Assembly: GCF_000802185.1 (NCBI RefSeq)
Contig: NZ_KN676113.1
Span: 4,173,430-4,237,429 of the forward strand
DNA from: Belnapia sp. F-4-1
Lineage (GTDB): Bacteria; Pseudomonadota; Alphaproteobacteria; Acetobacterales; Acetobacteraceae
Length of the DNA: 64,000 nt
Reading direction: 5' to 3'
The position numbers and the translations under genes are program-made. Each line of letters begins with the position of its first letter. Position 1 is the first letter of the stretch. The notes beneath the pieces were generated by a model that was given only the letters and a program-made list of their open reading frames with translations, was not told the origin of the DNA and did no database searches. Below, one piece after another: positions 45,600-54,640 of this stretch.

Positions 45600-46571
45600 C
45601 TACTCCACCTTGGCGCCGGATGCCTGCACGATCGGCGCCCATCGCGCCACCTCCCCGGCGATGAACTCCGCGTAGGCGGCAGGCGAAAGCGGGCTGACGA
45701 GACCGCCAAGCTCGGCGAAGCGCCGCTGCGTGGCCGGCTCCGCCAGCACGGCATTGATCTCCCGGTTCAGCCTCCCGATCACCGCCGGCGGCAGGCCAGC
45801 CGGGCCGGAGATGCCGAACCAGGAATTGCTGACGAGATCGACGCCCTGCTCGCGGAAAGTCGGCAGTGCCGGGAAGCCCGGATGCCGCGCCGCCGACGCC
45901 ACCGCCATGCCGCGCACCGCGCCGCCACGGAGATGGCCGGAGGCGCTCGGCAGGCTGTCCGACATCATCGGCACCACGTCCGCGATGACATCCGTCATGG
46001 CCGGGCCGGCGCCGCGATAGGGCACATGGTTCACCCGCGCGCCCGTCACCTGGCCGAATTGCACAATCAGGAGATGGTTGGATGAACCCGAGCCGGAGGA
46101 GGCGACATCGAGTCCCCTTGGCTGCTCCCGCGACAGCCGTACCACCTCGCCGAGGCCGCGCGGCGCGAACTGCGGGTTGGCGACGAAGACCGAGGGCGTC
46201 TCGATCAGCAGGGCGACATGGGTGAAGTCGCGCAAGGGATGGTAGCGCAGGTCGCGATAGAGCGAGGGCGCGATGGCATGGCTGGCGATGTTGGAGACGA
46301 CGAGGGTGAGCCCATCCGGCGCCGCCTGCGCCACCTGGGCGGCACCGAGCGTCGATCCCGCCCCTGGCTTGTTCTCGACGATCACCGGCTGGCCGAGCCG
46401 GGCACCCAACCCCTGGGCCACCAGCCGCGCGGCAAGGTCGGTGGTTCCGCCCGGGGCGAAGGGCACGACGAGGCGGATCGGCTGTGCCGGCCACGGGGTC
46501 TCGGCACGCGTGATCGCGGGCAGCGCCGCAATGACGGCGCCACCGGCGAGCCAGGCTCGGCGCGGCAGCAT
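45600..46571 (-). CDS. tctC: Bug/TctC substrate-binding protein of the TctABC system
   Basis: A 323-aa periplasmic receptor, signal MLPRRAWLAGGAVIAALPAITRAE. Motifs are IRLVVPFAPGGTTDLAARLV, VIVENKPGAGSTLGA, VASSGSGSSNHLL, NHVPYRGAGPAMTDVIADV and LPTFREQGVD. Of the four Bug proteins in the window it is the only one followed by its permeases. It is divergent from the M20 amidohydrolase operon, with 167 nt between starts, which suggests joint control of uptake and breakdown. Confidence 0.92.
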   Translation of the reverse strand: MLPRRAWLAGGAVIAALPAITRAETPWPAQPIRLVVPFAPGGTTDLAARLVAQGLGARLGQPVIVENKPGAGSTLGAAQVAQAAPDGLTLVVSNIASHAIAPSLYRDLRYHPLRDFTHVALLIETPSVFVANPQFAPRGLGEVVRLSREQPRGLDVASSGSGSSNHLLIVQFGQVTGARVNHVPYRGAGPAMTDVIADVVPMMSDSLPSASGHLRGGAVRGMAVASAARHPGFPALPTFREQGVDLVSNSWFGISGPAGLPPAVIGRLNREINAVLAEPATQRRFAELGGLVSPLSPAAYAEFIAGEVARWAPIVQASGAKVE

Positions 46572-46738
46572 CCCGGGCGTCTCCTCCCTTTGGATCGCGC
46601 TGCGTATCGCATGACGAGCGGATGGCGGGCAAGCCGCCCATCCCGTGCTGCACCGCGGCAAAATCCCTCGCCACGGCTTGCGGCAGCGCCGCTTTGCCCC
46701 GATCCTCGCCGCACGCCTTTCCCGACAGGATCTTCGCC

Positions 46739-47926
46739 ATGGCCGCCTCACCCCGCCCCAACGATCCCGAGACCGCGATCCGGGAGGCGGTCGCGGCGCT
46801 GGAGCCGCGGCTGATCGAGATCCGGCGCGACATCCACGCCCATCCCGAACTCGCCTTCGAAGAGGTGCGCACCAGCGGCATCGTCGCCGCGGAACTTTCC
46901 CGCATGGGCATCGCGCATCGAACCGGCATCGGCCGCACCGGAGTTGTCGGCGTGATCGAAGGGGGCCGCCCGGGCCCGACGCTGGCGATCCGCGCCGACA
47001 TGGACGCCCTGCCGATCCATGAGATGACTGGCCTGCCCTTCGCCAGCACGGTGGACGGGAAGATGCATGCCTGCGGCCATGACATCCACACGACGACGCT
47101 GCTCGGCGCCGCGGAGGTGTTGAAGGATCTCGCGCCGCAACTCGCCGGCCGCGTCCTCCTCGTCTTCCAGCCGGCCGAGGAGGCGCTCGGCGGCGCTGCC
47201 GCCATGGTGAAGGACGGCGTACTGGAGGGCGTCGACATAGCGCTCGGCTTCCACAACCATCCCGACATGCCGGCCGGGCAGTTCGGCTATTGCCGCGGCT
47301 CGACGCTCGCCGCCGCCGACCGCTTCGACCTCGTCATCCGCGGCAAGTCGGGCCACGCCGCCCATCCCGACAAGGCCGTCGATCCTATCGTCGCCGCCGG
47401 CGCCTTCATCGCACAGGCGCAGACCGTCGTCAGCCGCGAGCTCGACCCGCTGATGCCCGGCGTCGTCACCATCGGCATGATCCATGGCGGCACCGCGCCC
47501 AACATCATTCCGGAAACGGTGGAGCTGCGCGGCACCGTCCGCACCCTGCACCATGCCGCCCGCGACGTGGCGGAGGCCGGGCTGAAGCGCCTCGCCACCG
47601 GGCTCGAGGCCATGCACCGCGTCGAGTGCACGTTGAGCTACCGCCGTGGCGTGCCGCCGCTCGTCAATGCCGACAGCGTGCTCGATCCGGCCATCGCCGC
47701 GGTCCGCCGTCAGTTCGGCGACGTCGTGGTGGAGGGCCGCCCGAGCATGGGCGCCGAGGACTTCGCCGAATTCGCCGAGCGCGTCCCCGCCTTCCAGCTC
47801 CGCATCGGCAGCGGCGCGCCCGGCCGGCACGACCATCTGCACAATGACCGCTACCAGCCGGACGAGCGCTGCATCGGCCTCGGCGCCCAGGCGCTGACCC
47901 GCATCGCGCTCGACATGCTCGCATGA
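46739..47926 (+). CDS. M20D amidohydrolase (hippurate hydrolase/N-acyl amino acid hydrolase-like)
   Basis: A 395-aa M20D metallohydrolase. IRRDIHAHPELAFEEVRTS opens the domain near residue 28, the metal ligands are in MHACGHDIHTTTLLGAA near 103 and FQPAEEALGGA near 137, and HNHPDMPAGQFGY and GKSGHAAHP follow. Such enzymes cleave N-acyl amino acids such as hippurate. The ATG at 46739 has AGGA 8 nt upstream. It opens a five-gene unit in which each of the first three junctions overlaps by 4 nt. Confidence 0.92.
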   Translation: MAASPRPNDPETAIREAVAALEPRLIEIRRDIHAHPELAFEEVRTSGIVAAELSRMGIAHRTGIGRTGVVGVIEGGRPGPTLAIRADMDALPIHEMTGLPFASTVDGKMHACGHDIHTTTLLGAAEVLKDLAPQLAGRVLLVFQPAEEALGGAAAMVKDGVLEGVDIALGFHNHPDMPAGQFGYCRGSTLAAADRFDLVIRGKSGHAAHPDKAVDPIVAAGAFIAQAQTVVSRELDPLMPGVVTIGMIHGGTAPNIIPETVELRGTVRTLHHAARDVAEAGLKRLATGLEAMHRVECTLSYRRGVPPLVNADSVLDPAIAAVRRQFGDVVVEGRPSMGAEDFAEFAERVPAFQLRIGSGAPGRHDHLHNDRYQPDERCIGLGAQALTRIALDMLA

Positions 47927-48696
47927 CCAATCGTATCGCCGAGCTGACCTGGCCGGAGGTCGCCGAGCGGCTGGGGCAGGGGGCCTGCGCCATCCTCCCC
48001 ATGGGCAGCCTGGAGACGCATGGCCCGCAGGCGCCGATGGGTGACTACCTGCTGGCCGAGGCGCTGGCCGACCGCATCGCCGCCGGCACCGGCTCCCTCG
48101 TCCTGCCTGCCATCCCCTTCGGCGGCGAGGACTATTTCGGCATGGTGCCGGGCGGCGTCGTCCTCACGCCCGGCCTGCTGCAGGCGGTGGTGGAGGAGGT
48201 CTGCGGCAACCTGATCCGCACCGGCTGCCGGCGCATCCTCATCCTCAACGGCCATGCCGGCTCCATCGCCCCGGTCGATGCCGCGGCGCGCGGGCTCCGG
48301 CGCCGGCATGGGGTGGTAATCCCCGCCCTGCATCTCTGGCGGATCGCGGGCAGCCTCCATGCCGAGCTTGGCGGCAAGCCGGAGAGCCTCGGCCATGGCG
48401 GCGACCCGGTCTGGTCCACAGCACTTCATCTCCGCCCCGATCTCTGTCACCCGGAGCGGGCCCGCGCCCGCGAGCCGGCCGGCAGCGCCCTTGGCCAGCC
48501 CATCGCCAATTTCGGCACGATCCGCCTCGCTGGCGTCGAAGTCTCGGTGCCGACCGAGGTGGAGGAGGTCGCCCCCGGTGGCGTCGCCTGCGCCGACAGC
48601 CGCCCCGGCAATGCCGAGCATGGCGCGCGGATCGTGAACCGGCTGGTCGAGGCCGGCATCGCCGCCGCCGCCGCCCTCAAGGAGGCTACGGCGTGA
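47923..48696 (+). CDS. Creatininase-family amidohydrolase
   Basis: A 257-aa creatininase-fold hydrolase. Metal ligands are visible in ILPMGSLETHGPQAPMGDYL near residue 25, LILNGHAGSIAPVD near 108 and GHGGDPVWSTALHL near 148. The family includes creatinine amidohydrolase, MftE and other cyclic-amide or peptide hydrolases. The overlap with the M20 gene (ATGA) indicates linked translation. A joint role in opening and then cleaving a cyclic or acylated amide is plausible but not shown. Confidence 0.9.
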   Translation: MTNRIAELTWPEVAERLGQGACAILPMGSLETHGPQAPMGDYLLAEALADRIAAGTGSLVLPAIPFGGEDYFGMVPGGVVLTPGLLQAVVEEVCGNLIRTGCRRILILNGHAGSIAPVDAAARGLRRRHGVVIPALHLWRIAGSLHAELGGKPESLGHGGDPVWSTALHLRPDLCHPERARAREPAGSALGQPIANFGTIRLAGVEVSVPTEVEEVAPGGVACADSRPGNAEHGARIVNRLVEAGIAAAAALKEATA

Positions 48697-49685
48697 AGGT
48701 CTGCGTCTTCGGCGCCGGCGCCATCGGCGGCCATGTCGCCGCACGGCTGGCCAAGGGCGGCGCCGAGGTCTCGGTGGTCGCCCGCGGCGCCAATCTCGCG
48801 GCAATCAGCGAGCGTGGCCTCACCGTCCACGCCCCGGACGGCACAATGCATTGCCGCCCCCGCGCCAGCGCCGACCCGGCCGCGCTCGGCCCGCAGGATG
48901 CGGTGATCGTCACCACCAAGGCGCCGGCCCTGCCGAGCGTCGCCGCCGCCATCGCCCCGCTGCTCGGGCCGGAGACGCCGGTCGCCTTCGTCATGAACGG
49001 CATCCCCTGGTGGTACAATGACGCGACGGCACGGGACGGACAGCCCCTGCCGGCGCTCGACCCGGGAGGCGCGCTTCGCCGGGCGGTGGGCATCCCCCGC
49101 ACCATCGGCGGCGTCGTCTACTCCGCCTGCGAGGTCATCGAGCCCGGCGTGGTCGAGGTCGAGACCAGCGACGGCCGCGTCATCCTCGGCGAGGTCGATG
49201 GCCGCATCTCGGCCCGCGCCCAGGCCCTCTCCGCCGCCATCGCCGCCGGCGGTCTGCCCTCGCCGGTGGTGCCCGACATCCGCCAGGCGGTCTGGCAGAA
49301 GCTGCTCGGCAACCTCGTCAGCGGCCCGCTCTGCATCCTGACGCGCTCCTGCATGCAGGATACGCTGCTGAGCGCCGAGACGCGCGAGACGGCGATCCGC
49401 ATGGCCGAAGAGGTCACCGCCATCGCCGCCGCCGAAGGCTGGCCCATCTCCGGCGATGCACCCGCCGCTCGTATCGCCCGTTCGGCGAAGCTCCGTCACA
49501 AGCCCTCCATCCTGCAGGACCTCGAGGCCGGGCGGATGATGGAGGTGGAGGCGATGCTCCAGGCCCCGCTGCGGATCGCCCGCGAGGCCGGCCTCGCCGT
49601 GCCGACTCTTGCCGTGATGGTGGCGCTGGCGACCCGCGCCGCCATCGCCGCCGGCCTCTACACCCCCACCGAGGACGCCGCATGA
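48693..49685 (+). CDS. Ketopantoate reductase family protein (first of a tandem pair)
   Basis: A 330-aa PanE/ApbA-fold dehydrogenase. The start is GTG, overlapping the creatininase stop. The NADP loop is VFGAGAIGGHVAARLAKGGA, and the helical C-terminal domain holds the catalytic Lys region VWQKLLGNLVSGPLCILTRS and HKPSILQDLEAGRMMEV. The catabolic context argues against pantothenate synthesis; it probably reduces or oxidises another 2-oxo/2-hydroxy acid. It shares extensive similarity with the next gene. Confidence 0.88.
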   Translation: MKVCVFGAGAIGGHVAARLAKGGAEVSVVARGANLAAISERGLTVHAPDGTMHCRPRASADPAALGPQDAVIVTTKAPALPSVAAAIAPLLGPETPVAFVMNGIPWWYNDATARDGQPLPALDPGGALRRAVGIPRTIGGVVYSACEVIEPGVVEVETSDGRVILGEVDGRISARAQALSAAIAAGGLPSPVVPDIRQAVWQKLLGNLVSGPLCILTRSCMQDTLLSAETRETAIRMAEEVTAIAAAEGWPISGDAPAARIARSAKLRHKPSILQDLEAGRMMEVEAMLQAPLRIAREAGLAVPTLAVMVALATRAAIAAGLYTPTEDAA

Positions 49686-50677
49686 GGATCTGCATCTATG
49701 GGCCCGGCGCAATCGGCGGGCATCTGGCCGGCAGATTGGCCAAGGGCGGCGCCGAAGTCTCGGTCGTCGCCCGCGGCGCCCAGCTCGCCGCCATCCGCGA
49801 GCGCGGCCTGACCGTCCGCCTGCCGGACGGTGCCATCGAATGCCGTCCGAAGGCCGCCGCCGATCCGGCCGAGCTCGGCCCGCAGGATGCCGTCGTCGTC
49901 TGCACCAAGGTTCCGGCCCTGGCCGGCGTCGCCCGCGCCATCGCCCCGCTGCTCGGGCCGGAGACGCCGGTCGCCTTCGTCACCAACGGCATCCCCTGGT
50001 GGTACTTCGCCCACCATGGCGGGCCGGAGGAGGGCCGGCGCGTGCCCGAGGCCGATCCGGGCGACGTGGTCTGGAATGCCGTCGGCCCGGCGCGGGCCAT
50101 CGGCGGCGTGGTCTATTCCGCCTGCTCCGTGCCGGAGCCCGGCGTCATCGAGGTCACCAGCAAGTCGAGCAAACTGATCCTCGGCGAGCCGGACGGCTCC
50201 CGCAGCCCCCGCGCCATGGCGCTGGCCGGCGCCTTCAAGCAGGGCGGCCTGCCGTGCAGCGTCGCCGAGGACATCCGCACCGATGTTTGGGCCAAGCTGC
50301 TGAACAACCTCTCCAACGGCCCCTTCTGCATCCTCAGCCGACGCAACATGCAGGAGACCTTCCGCGACGCCACCGTCCGCGCCGCAGCGGTGGAGGTGGT
50401 GAAGGAGGGCCTCGCCATCGCCGCCGCCATGGGGCACCCGGTCGGCGGCGCGGCGGAGGAGCGGATCAACCTTTCGGCCGACATCCCGCACAAGCCCTCC
50501 ATCCTGCAGGACCTCGAGGCGGGCCGGCCGATGGAGGTGGATGCGCTGTTCCAGGCGCCGCTCCGCCTCGCACGGGAGCGCGGCGTGCCGGCGCCGATGC
50601 TCGCCCTGATGGTGGCGCTCGCCGCCCAGGCCGCCCAGGCCGCCGAAGCCGCCGGTCTCTATCGCCGGGAGGGGTGA
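49682..50677 (+). CDS. Ketopantoate reductase family protein (second of a tandem pair)
   Basis: A 331-aa paralogue of the preceding protein. IYGPGAIGGHLAGRLAKGGA, TPVAFVTNGIPWWYF, AKLLNNLSNGPFCILSRRN and HKPSILQDLEAGRPMEV line up one to one with it. The start overlaps the previous stop by 4 nt. The pair reflects an old tandem duplication within the operon. They could act as a heterodimer or on two related substrates. Confidence 0.88.
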   Translation: MRICIYGPGAIGGHLAGRLAKGGAEVSVVARGAQLAAIRERGLTVRLPDGAIECRPKAAADPAELGPQDAVVVCTKVPALAGVARAIAPLLGPETPVAFVTNGIPWWYFAHHGGPEEGRRVPEADPGDVVWNAVGPARAIGGVVYSACSVPEPGVIEVTSKSSKLILGEPDGSRSPRAMALAGAFKQGGLPCSVAEDIRTDVWAKLLNNLSNGPFCILSRRNMQETFRDATVRAAAVEVVKEGLAIAAAMGHPVGGAAEERINLSADIPHKPSILQDLEAGRPMEVDALFQAPLRLARERGVPAPMLALMVALAAQAAQAAEAAGLYRREG

Positions 50678-50678
50678 G

Positions 50679-51515
50679 ATGGACAACCTCATCGACCACA
50701 TCGTCATCGATGTCCGCGACCGCATGGCGGAGGGCGCCGAGGCCTGGCGCCGCCTAGGCTTTCAGCTCACGCCGATGGGCAAGCACAGCCTCGGCTCCGC
50801 CAACCACCTGGCGATCCTCGGCCGCGACTACCTGGAACTGCTCGGCACCGATGTGCCCGGCGGCACCCTCCGTCCCGATATCGCGCCCTATCCGGTCGGG
50901 CTGAACGGCCTCGTCTTCCGCACCGGGAACGCCGAGGCGCTGGCCGCCGCCCAGCAGGCCCGCGGCGTGCCGATCGGGCCCGTCCAGTCCTTCCACCGTC
51001 CTGCCGACCTGCCGGACGGCAGCCGGCAGGACGCCAAATTTCGCACCGCCCGCCTCGACCGCGCCGCCGCCTTCGACGGGCGCCTCTACTGGTGCGAGCA
51101 CCTGACGCCGGAGCATGTCTGGCGCCCGGAATGGCAGTCCCACCCGAACGGCGCCCTCGGCGTCGCCCGCATCCTGCTCTCGGTGCGGGACCCGGAGCGT
51201 CAGGCGGCCCTCTTCCGCCGCATGTTCGGCGCCGATGCGGTGAGCACGGGGCCAGATGGCCGCGCCATACTCCAATCCGGCAAGGCGGTGGTGGAGGCCG
51301 CCCCCCATGCCGCCGTCGCCGCCGAATTGGGCGCGGCGGCGCCGGACCCGGCCGGGCGCGGCGACCACATGGCGCTGCTCGGGCTCCGTGTCCGCTCGCG
51401 GGAGGAAACCGCCTCGGCGCTCCGCATCAACGACGTGCCTTTCACCGAGGCGCCAGGCCTGCTCCGCATCCCGGCCCGTGAGGCCATGAACACGACGCTC
51501 GACTTCATGGCGTGA
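50679..51515 (+). CDS. VOC-family protein with glyoxalase-like domain
   Basis: A 278-aa protein starting IDHIVIDVRDRMAEGAEAWRRLGF (residues about 5-28), the usual opening of the Glyoxalase_3/VOC group. LGRDYLELLG holds a candidate metal Glu near residue 53. A second, weaker module (ARILLSVRDPERQAALFRRMFG) begins near residue 167. It is the last gene of the M20-creatininase-PanE-PanE unit, 1 nt after the second paralogue. The overlap with the convergent next gene is 11 nt. Confidence 0.85.
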   Translation: MDNLIDHIVIDVRDRMAEGAEAWRRLGFQLTPMGKHSLGSANHLAILGRDYLELLGTDVPGGTLRPDIAPYPVGLNGLVFRTGNAEALAAAQQARGVPIGPVQSFHRPADLPDGSRQDAKFRTARLDRAAAFDGRLYWCEHLTPEHVWRPEWQSHPNGALGVARILLSVRDPERQAALFRRMFGADAVSTGPDGRAILQSGKAVVEAAPHAAVAAELGAAAPDPAGRGDHMALLGLRVRSREETASALRINDVPFTEAPGLLRIPAREAMNTTLDFMA

Positions 51516-52491
51516 GGCCGCGGGGCAGCGCCGTCTGCCCCAGCACCCAGCCCTCCCAGCGCCGGATCCAGGGGTCGTCGGGGATGAAGTCCGGCCGTGC
51601 CCCGTCCAGCACGCCGATCATCCCAAGCAGGCCGATCACCGAGTCGAACCGGTCCTCCCCCGCCGCATCCGCCCCGAACCCGTCGGCGATGGCAGCCGCA
51701 AGCGCCGGATCCGCCACCACCCGCCGAGCCGCCAGCACGGCGAACAGGGCGGGGGCCAGGGCGCGCCGCGACCCCTGCGTCCGCTTGCTGCCGGCGAGGC
51801 GAAGCCCGCATTGCCGCAGCGCCTCGGCCGGGTAGACCTCGGCCAGCACCGCCCGTCCGGGCGCCAGCAACTCCAGCAGGCCGCCCTCGAAGGGCCAGAG
51901 TCGTACCGGCATCCCTGCGCCGAGCGCCGGCACCAGCCAATCCCGCCAGGCACCGATCGCCGCCTTGCCCGACTGGTTCGCCCCCAGCGTCCAGAAGACC
52001 GGCGCCCCCGCCGGCCGCTCCGCCGTCGCCCGGTCACACCAGCGCGACAGCCCCTCAGGCCCACTGAAGCCGAGCGCCGCCGCATGCGCCGCCCGGGTCA
52101 TCCCCTTGATCCCGCGCGCTGGGTAGAAGGGCCGCTCCGGCGAGACCGTCTCCAGCCCGGCGCTCACCTCGAAGAAAGCAGGACGCGCCGCCAACCCGCG
52201 CAGGAATTGGGGAAAATCCGCCTCGGCCCGCTCTGCCGCATAGGCGCGCGGTAGGCCGAGCGGCAGGTCGAGCCCCAGCGCCACTGCCCGCCCCGGCCCG
52301 ATCAGCCCTTCGACCAGCCCCTCCAGCGGCCCGACCGGCCGCGGCGCCGCCATGCGCCAGCCTTCTCCTTCGCGCTCGGCCACTGATATCCAGCGCTTGC
52401 GCGGATCGATGCTCCAGTCGGCATGGGCAGCGATCAGGCCAGGGGAGGGCGGATCATGCAGGAGTACAGCACCGGATCGAAGTGGTTCCAT
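51505..52491 (-). CDS. Hypothetical protein, possibly DUF429-like
   Basis: I do not firmly recognise this protein. It shows AHADWSIDPRKRW near the N-terminus, LGLDLPLGLPRAYA, ANQSGKAAIGAW, AVLAEVYPAEALRQCGL and an acidic GEDRFDSVIGLLGMIG, an order reminiscent of DUF429/RNase-H-fold nucleases. The start is uncertain. ATG 52491 keeps the whole conserved region but overlaps the divergent cytochrome gene; ATG 52353 has a good AAGGAG site but loses AHADW; a CTG at 52437 fits the domain edge. The body of the gene is coding by codon pattern. Confidence 0.6.
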   Translation of the reverse strand: MEPLRSGAVLLHDPPSPGLIAAHADWSIDPRKRWISVAEREGEGWRMAAPRPVGPLEGLVEGLIGPGRAVALGLDLPLGLPRAYAAERAEADFPQFLRGLAARPAFFEVSAGLETVSPERPFYPARGIKGMTRAAHAAALGFSGPEGLSRWCDRATAERPAGAPVFWTLGANQSGKAAIGAWRDWLVPALGAGMPVRLWPFEGGLLELLAPGRAVLAEVYPAEALRQCGLRLAGSKRTQGSRRALAPALFAVLAARRVVADPALAAAIADGFGADAAGEDRFDSVIGLLGMIGVLDGARPDFIPDDPWIRRWEGWVLGQTALPRGLTP

Positions 52492-52995
52492 TGGATCACC
52501 GTGGCGCTGCTGGCCCTTGCCTGGCCGGCCGGCTTCGTCATCAGCTACATCAAGGAAGATGCGAAGACCGCCTTCTACACCGTTCATGAATCTGCTGGGC
52601 TGATCATCCTGCTGGTCGTCCTCGCCCGGCTGGCCTGGCGGCTGCGCTACCCGCCGCCGCCGCTGCCGGACCAGGTGCCGCGGCCGCTGCGCCGGGCGGC
52701 GGCCGCCGTTCACCATGCGCTTTACGCCTTGCTGATCCTGCAGCCGGTCCTCGGTTTCATCGCCACCAATGCCTGGGGCTTCCCGCTGCGCGGCGACAGC
52801 GCCTTCCTCGGCATCATCGACCTTCCGAAATTCATGGAGGCGAACGAGGCGCTCGCCGGCGTTGTGCAGACCGCGCACCGGATCGGCGGCTATGCGATCG
52901 TGGCGCTGCTTGCTCTACATCTCGGCGGGGTTATCTTCCACCAGGCCATCCGCCGCGACGGCATCCTGCAGCGGATGGTCGGAGGTCCTGCCTAA
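52456..52995 (+). CDS. Cytochrome b561 family protein
   Basis: A 179-aa four-helix di-heme b membrane protein. Candidate heme ligands are His in STGSKWFHWITVALL near residue 13, YTVHESAGLIIL near 46, RRAAAAVHHALYALL near 88 and QTAHRIGGYAIVALLALHLG near 145-160. It carries electrons from the quinone pool, for example to superoxide or to YceI-like partners. ATG 52456 follows GGGAGGGCGG. Confidence 0.92.
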   Translation: MQEYSTGSKWFHWITVALLALAWPAGFVISYIKEDAKTAFYTVHESAGLIILLVVLARLAWRLRYPPPPLPDQVPRPLRRAAAAVHHALYALLILQPVLGFIATNAWGFPLRGDSAFLGIIDLPKFMEANEALAGVVQTAHRIGGYAIVALLALHLGGVIFHQAIRRDGILQRMVGGPA

Positions 52996-53189
52996 AGCGG
53001 CTTCTGAGCCCGCTCCATCAACCGGCTGAAAAAGCCGGCCTTCTTCGCTGGCTGTACCGTGTCCAACGCCTTGGCTGCGACAATGCGCTCCGCCTCGGCT
53101 TCCTTTGCCTTGAGCGCCAGCCACTTCTCCAGGCTCATTCCCGCCTTTGCCGCCCGCTTCGCCTCATAGGCGCGCTGGCCCTCGGTCAT
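52992..53189 (-). CDS. Small hypothetical helical protein
   Basis: A 65-aa Ala/Lys/Glu-rich protein, MTEGQRAYEAKRAAKAGMSL at the start and GFFSRLMERAQ at the end. I do not know its function. Similar very short proteins beginning TEGQRA(F/Y)EA are common in Acetobacteraceae, as far as I recall. The stop overlaps the convergent cytochrome b561 stop by 4 nt. A GTG five codons upstream is an alternative start. Confidence 0.6.
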   Translation of the reverse strand: MTEGQRAYEAKRAAKAGMSLEKWLALKAKEAEAERIVAAKALDTVQPAKKAGFFSRLMERAQKPL

Positions 53190-53309
53190 CTTCCGCTGAT
53201 CCACGGTCCAACCCCACACTGGCCCTGACTGCGGGAGATGTGGCGGAGGTCGCGCCGATCGGCAAGCAGGGGCTTGCCGGAGGCGCCCGCATCCGGGCCT
53301 ATGCGGACC

Positions 53310-53642
53310 ATGGAAGCGCGCGTGAAGGCTGGTATTTGGGTCTCCATGGCACTGCGGCTCGCCGATATCGGCGGCCGCAGCGGCGCGGTGCTGCGCAAGG
53401 GCGACCCGGATTCGGGCGGCATCCTCTGCGTGCTGCGCGGGCGGGAGGGGCTGGTCGTGCTCAGTCAGGTGCGCGATGCGGAAGGCCGCCAAGCTTGGCT
53501 CCGGGGCACGGGACCTGTGCCGGTCGAAGATTCGGTCGCCGATGCCTATGTCGAACGGCAAGTGAAACGCGACCCGGATTTATGGGTTGTGGAGTTCGAC
53601 GCACCGGATCTGGTGCCACCCTTTGAGGGCAAGCTTATCTGA
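53310..53642 (+). CDS. DUF1491 family protein
   Basis: A 110-aa protein with the DUF1491 layout: EARVKAGIWVSMALRLADIG at the start, LRKGDPDSGGILCVL, AWLRGTGPVPVEDSVADAYV and a closing PDLWVVEFDAPD. The family is restricted mainly to alphaproteobacteria and has no known role. ATG 53301, three codons upstream, is an equally possible start. It is divergent from the small helical gene. Confidence 0.82.
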   Translation: MEARVKAGIWVSMALRLADIGGRSGAVLRKGDPDSGGILCVLRGREGLVVLSQVRDAEGRQAWLRGTGPVPVEDSVADAYVERQVKRDPDLWVVEFDAPDLVPPFEGKLI

Positions 53643-53868
53643 CCGTTGAGATTTTTTGCAAAATCAACACGTTGCATGGCACTGTTCATTACCCCTTAAA
53701 GGGAACGTCCGCCTGCTCTCAACAGGTCGAACCTATGTCGCAATAAAGTTAGCCTTTCAGACGCATCCGTGAGATGCGAAGTTTCGCTTTGTGGTTTCAA
53801 TCGCTGAGGCTTGGTCGCCAATTGCGTCCGGCATGGCGAATTGGCGATGTCTTTTTCCCGGAGGTCCA
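53643..53868 (+). promoter_or_regulatory. AT-rich leader/promoter region of the response regulator gene
   Basis: This gap is clearly less GC-rich than its surroundings. It holds a 6-bp AT stem-loop GATTTT-TTGC-AAAATC (53650-53665), a CCCCTTAAAGGGAA palindrome-like run near 53692-53705, and AATAAAGTTAGCC near 53751. I cannot place -35/-10 boxes with confidence. An autoregulated promoter for the downstream regulator is likely. Confidence 0.35.
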
Positions 53869-54585
53869 ATGGCGACGCCCCGCCCGATTTTGATCGTCGA
53901 GGACGATGCTGCCCTGCGTTCCACCCTGGTCGAGCAGCTCGCCATGGATGGCGATTTCGCGGCCGACGAGGCCGAGAGTGCGGGCGAGGCGGAGGCCAAG
54001 CTCGCCAATGCCAATGCCCGCTATGATGCCATCCTGCTCGATATCGGCCTGCCCGATGCCGATGGCCGCGATTTCTGCGCCAAGCTCCGCCGCGAGGGGC
54101 GGCAGATGCCGATCATCATGCTGACCGGCGCCGATGCCGAGGCGGATGTGGTGCGCGGGTTGGATGCCGGCGCCAACGACTACATCGCCAAGCCCTTCCG
54201 CCTGCCGGAGCTGCTGGCCCGGGTTCGTGCCCAGCTGCGCGTCTTCGACAATTCGGAGGACGCCGTCTTCACCATCGGCCCCTACCTGTTCCGGCCGAGC
54301 GCCAAGCTGCTGATGGAGCCGGCACGCAACCGCAAGATCCGGCTGACCGACAAGGAAGGCGCGATCCTGAAATTCCTCTACCGGGCAGGCGGCAAGCCCG
54401 TGCCGCGGCAGATCCTGCTGAACGAGGTTTGGGGCTACAACAGCGCGGTGACGACCCACACGCTCGAGACCCATATCTACCGGCTGCGCCAAAAGATCGA
54501 GCCCGACCCCTCCCAGACCCGCCTTCTGCTGACCGAGGCCGGCGGCTACAAGCTCGACCCGGTGGCCGGTAACCCGCCTACCTAG
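53869..54585 (+). CDS. OmpR/PhoB-family response regulator
   Basis: A 238-aa two-domain regulator. The receiver (about 5-120) has acidic residues in LIVEDDAALR, the phospho-acceptor Asp in AILLDIGLPDADGRD near residue 58, Thr in IIMLTGADAE and Lys in DYIAKPFRLPELLARV. The winged helix (about 140-232) has LTDKEGAILKFLY, EVWGYNSAVTTHTLETHIYR and TEAGGYKL. The ATG follows CGGAGG by 5 nt. There is no histidine kinase beside it, so it is an orphan in this window. Confidence 0.93.
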   Translation: MATPRPILIVEDDAALRSTLVEQLAMDGDFAADEAESAGEAEAKLANANARYDAILLDIGLPDADGRDFCAKLRREGRQMPIIMLTGADAEADVVRGLDAGANDYIAKPFRLPELLARVRAQLRVFDNSEDAVFTIGPYLFRPSAKLLMEPARNRKIRLTDKEGAILKFLYRAGGKPVPRQILLNEVWGYNSAVTTHTLETHIYRLRQKIEPDPSQTRLLLTEAGGYKLDPVAGNPPT

Positions 54586-54640
54586 GGCGGTCTCGGTGCG
54601 CGCTGACATGAAGAAGCAGGACTAACCTATTGCTAACCGG

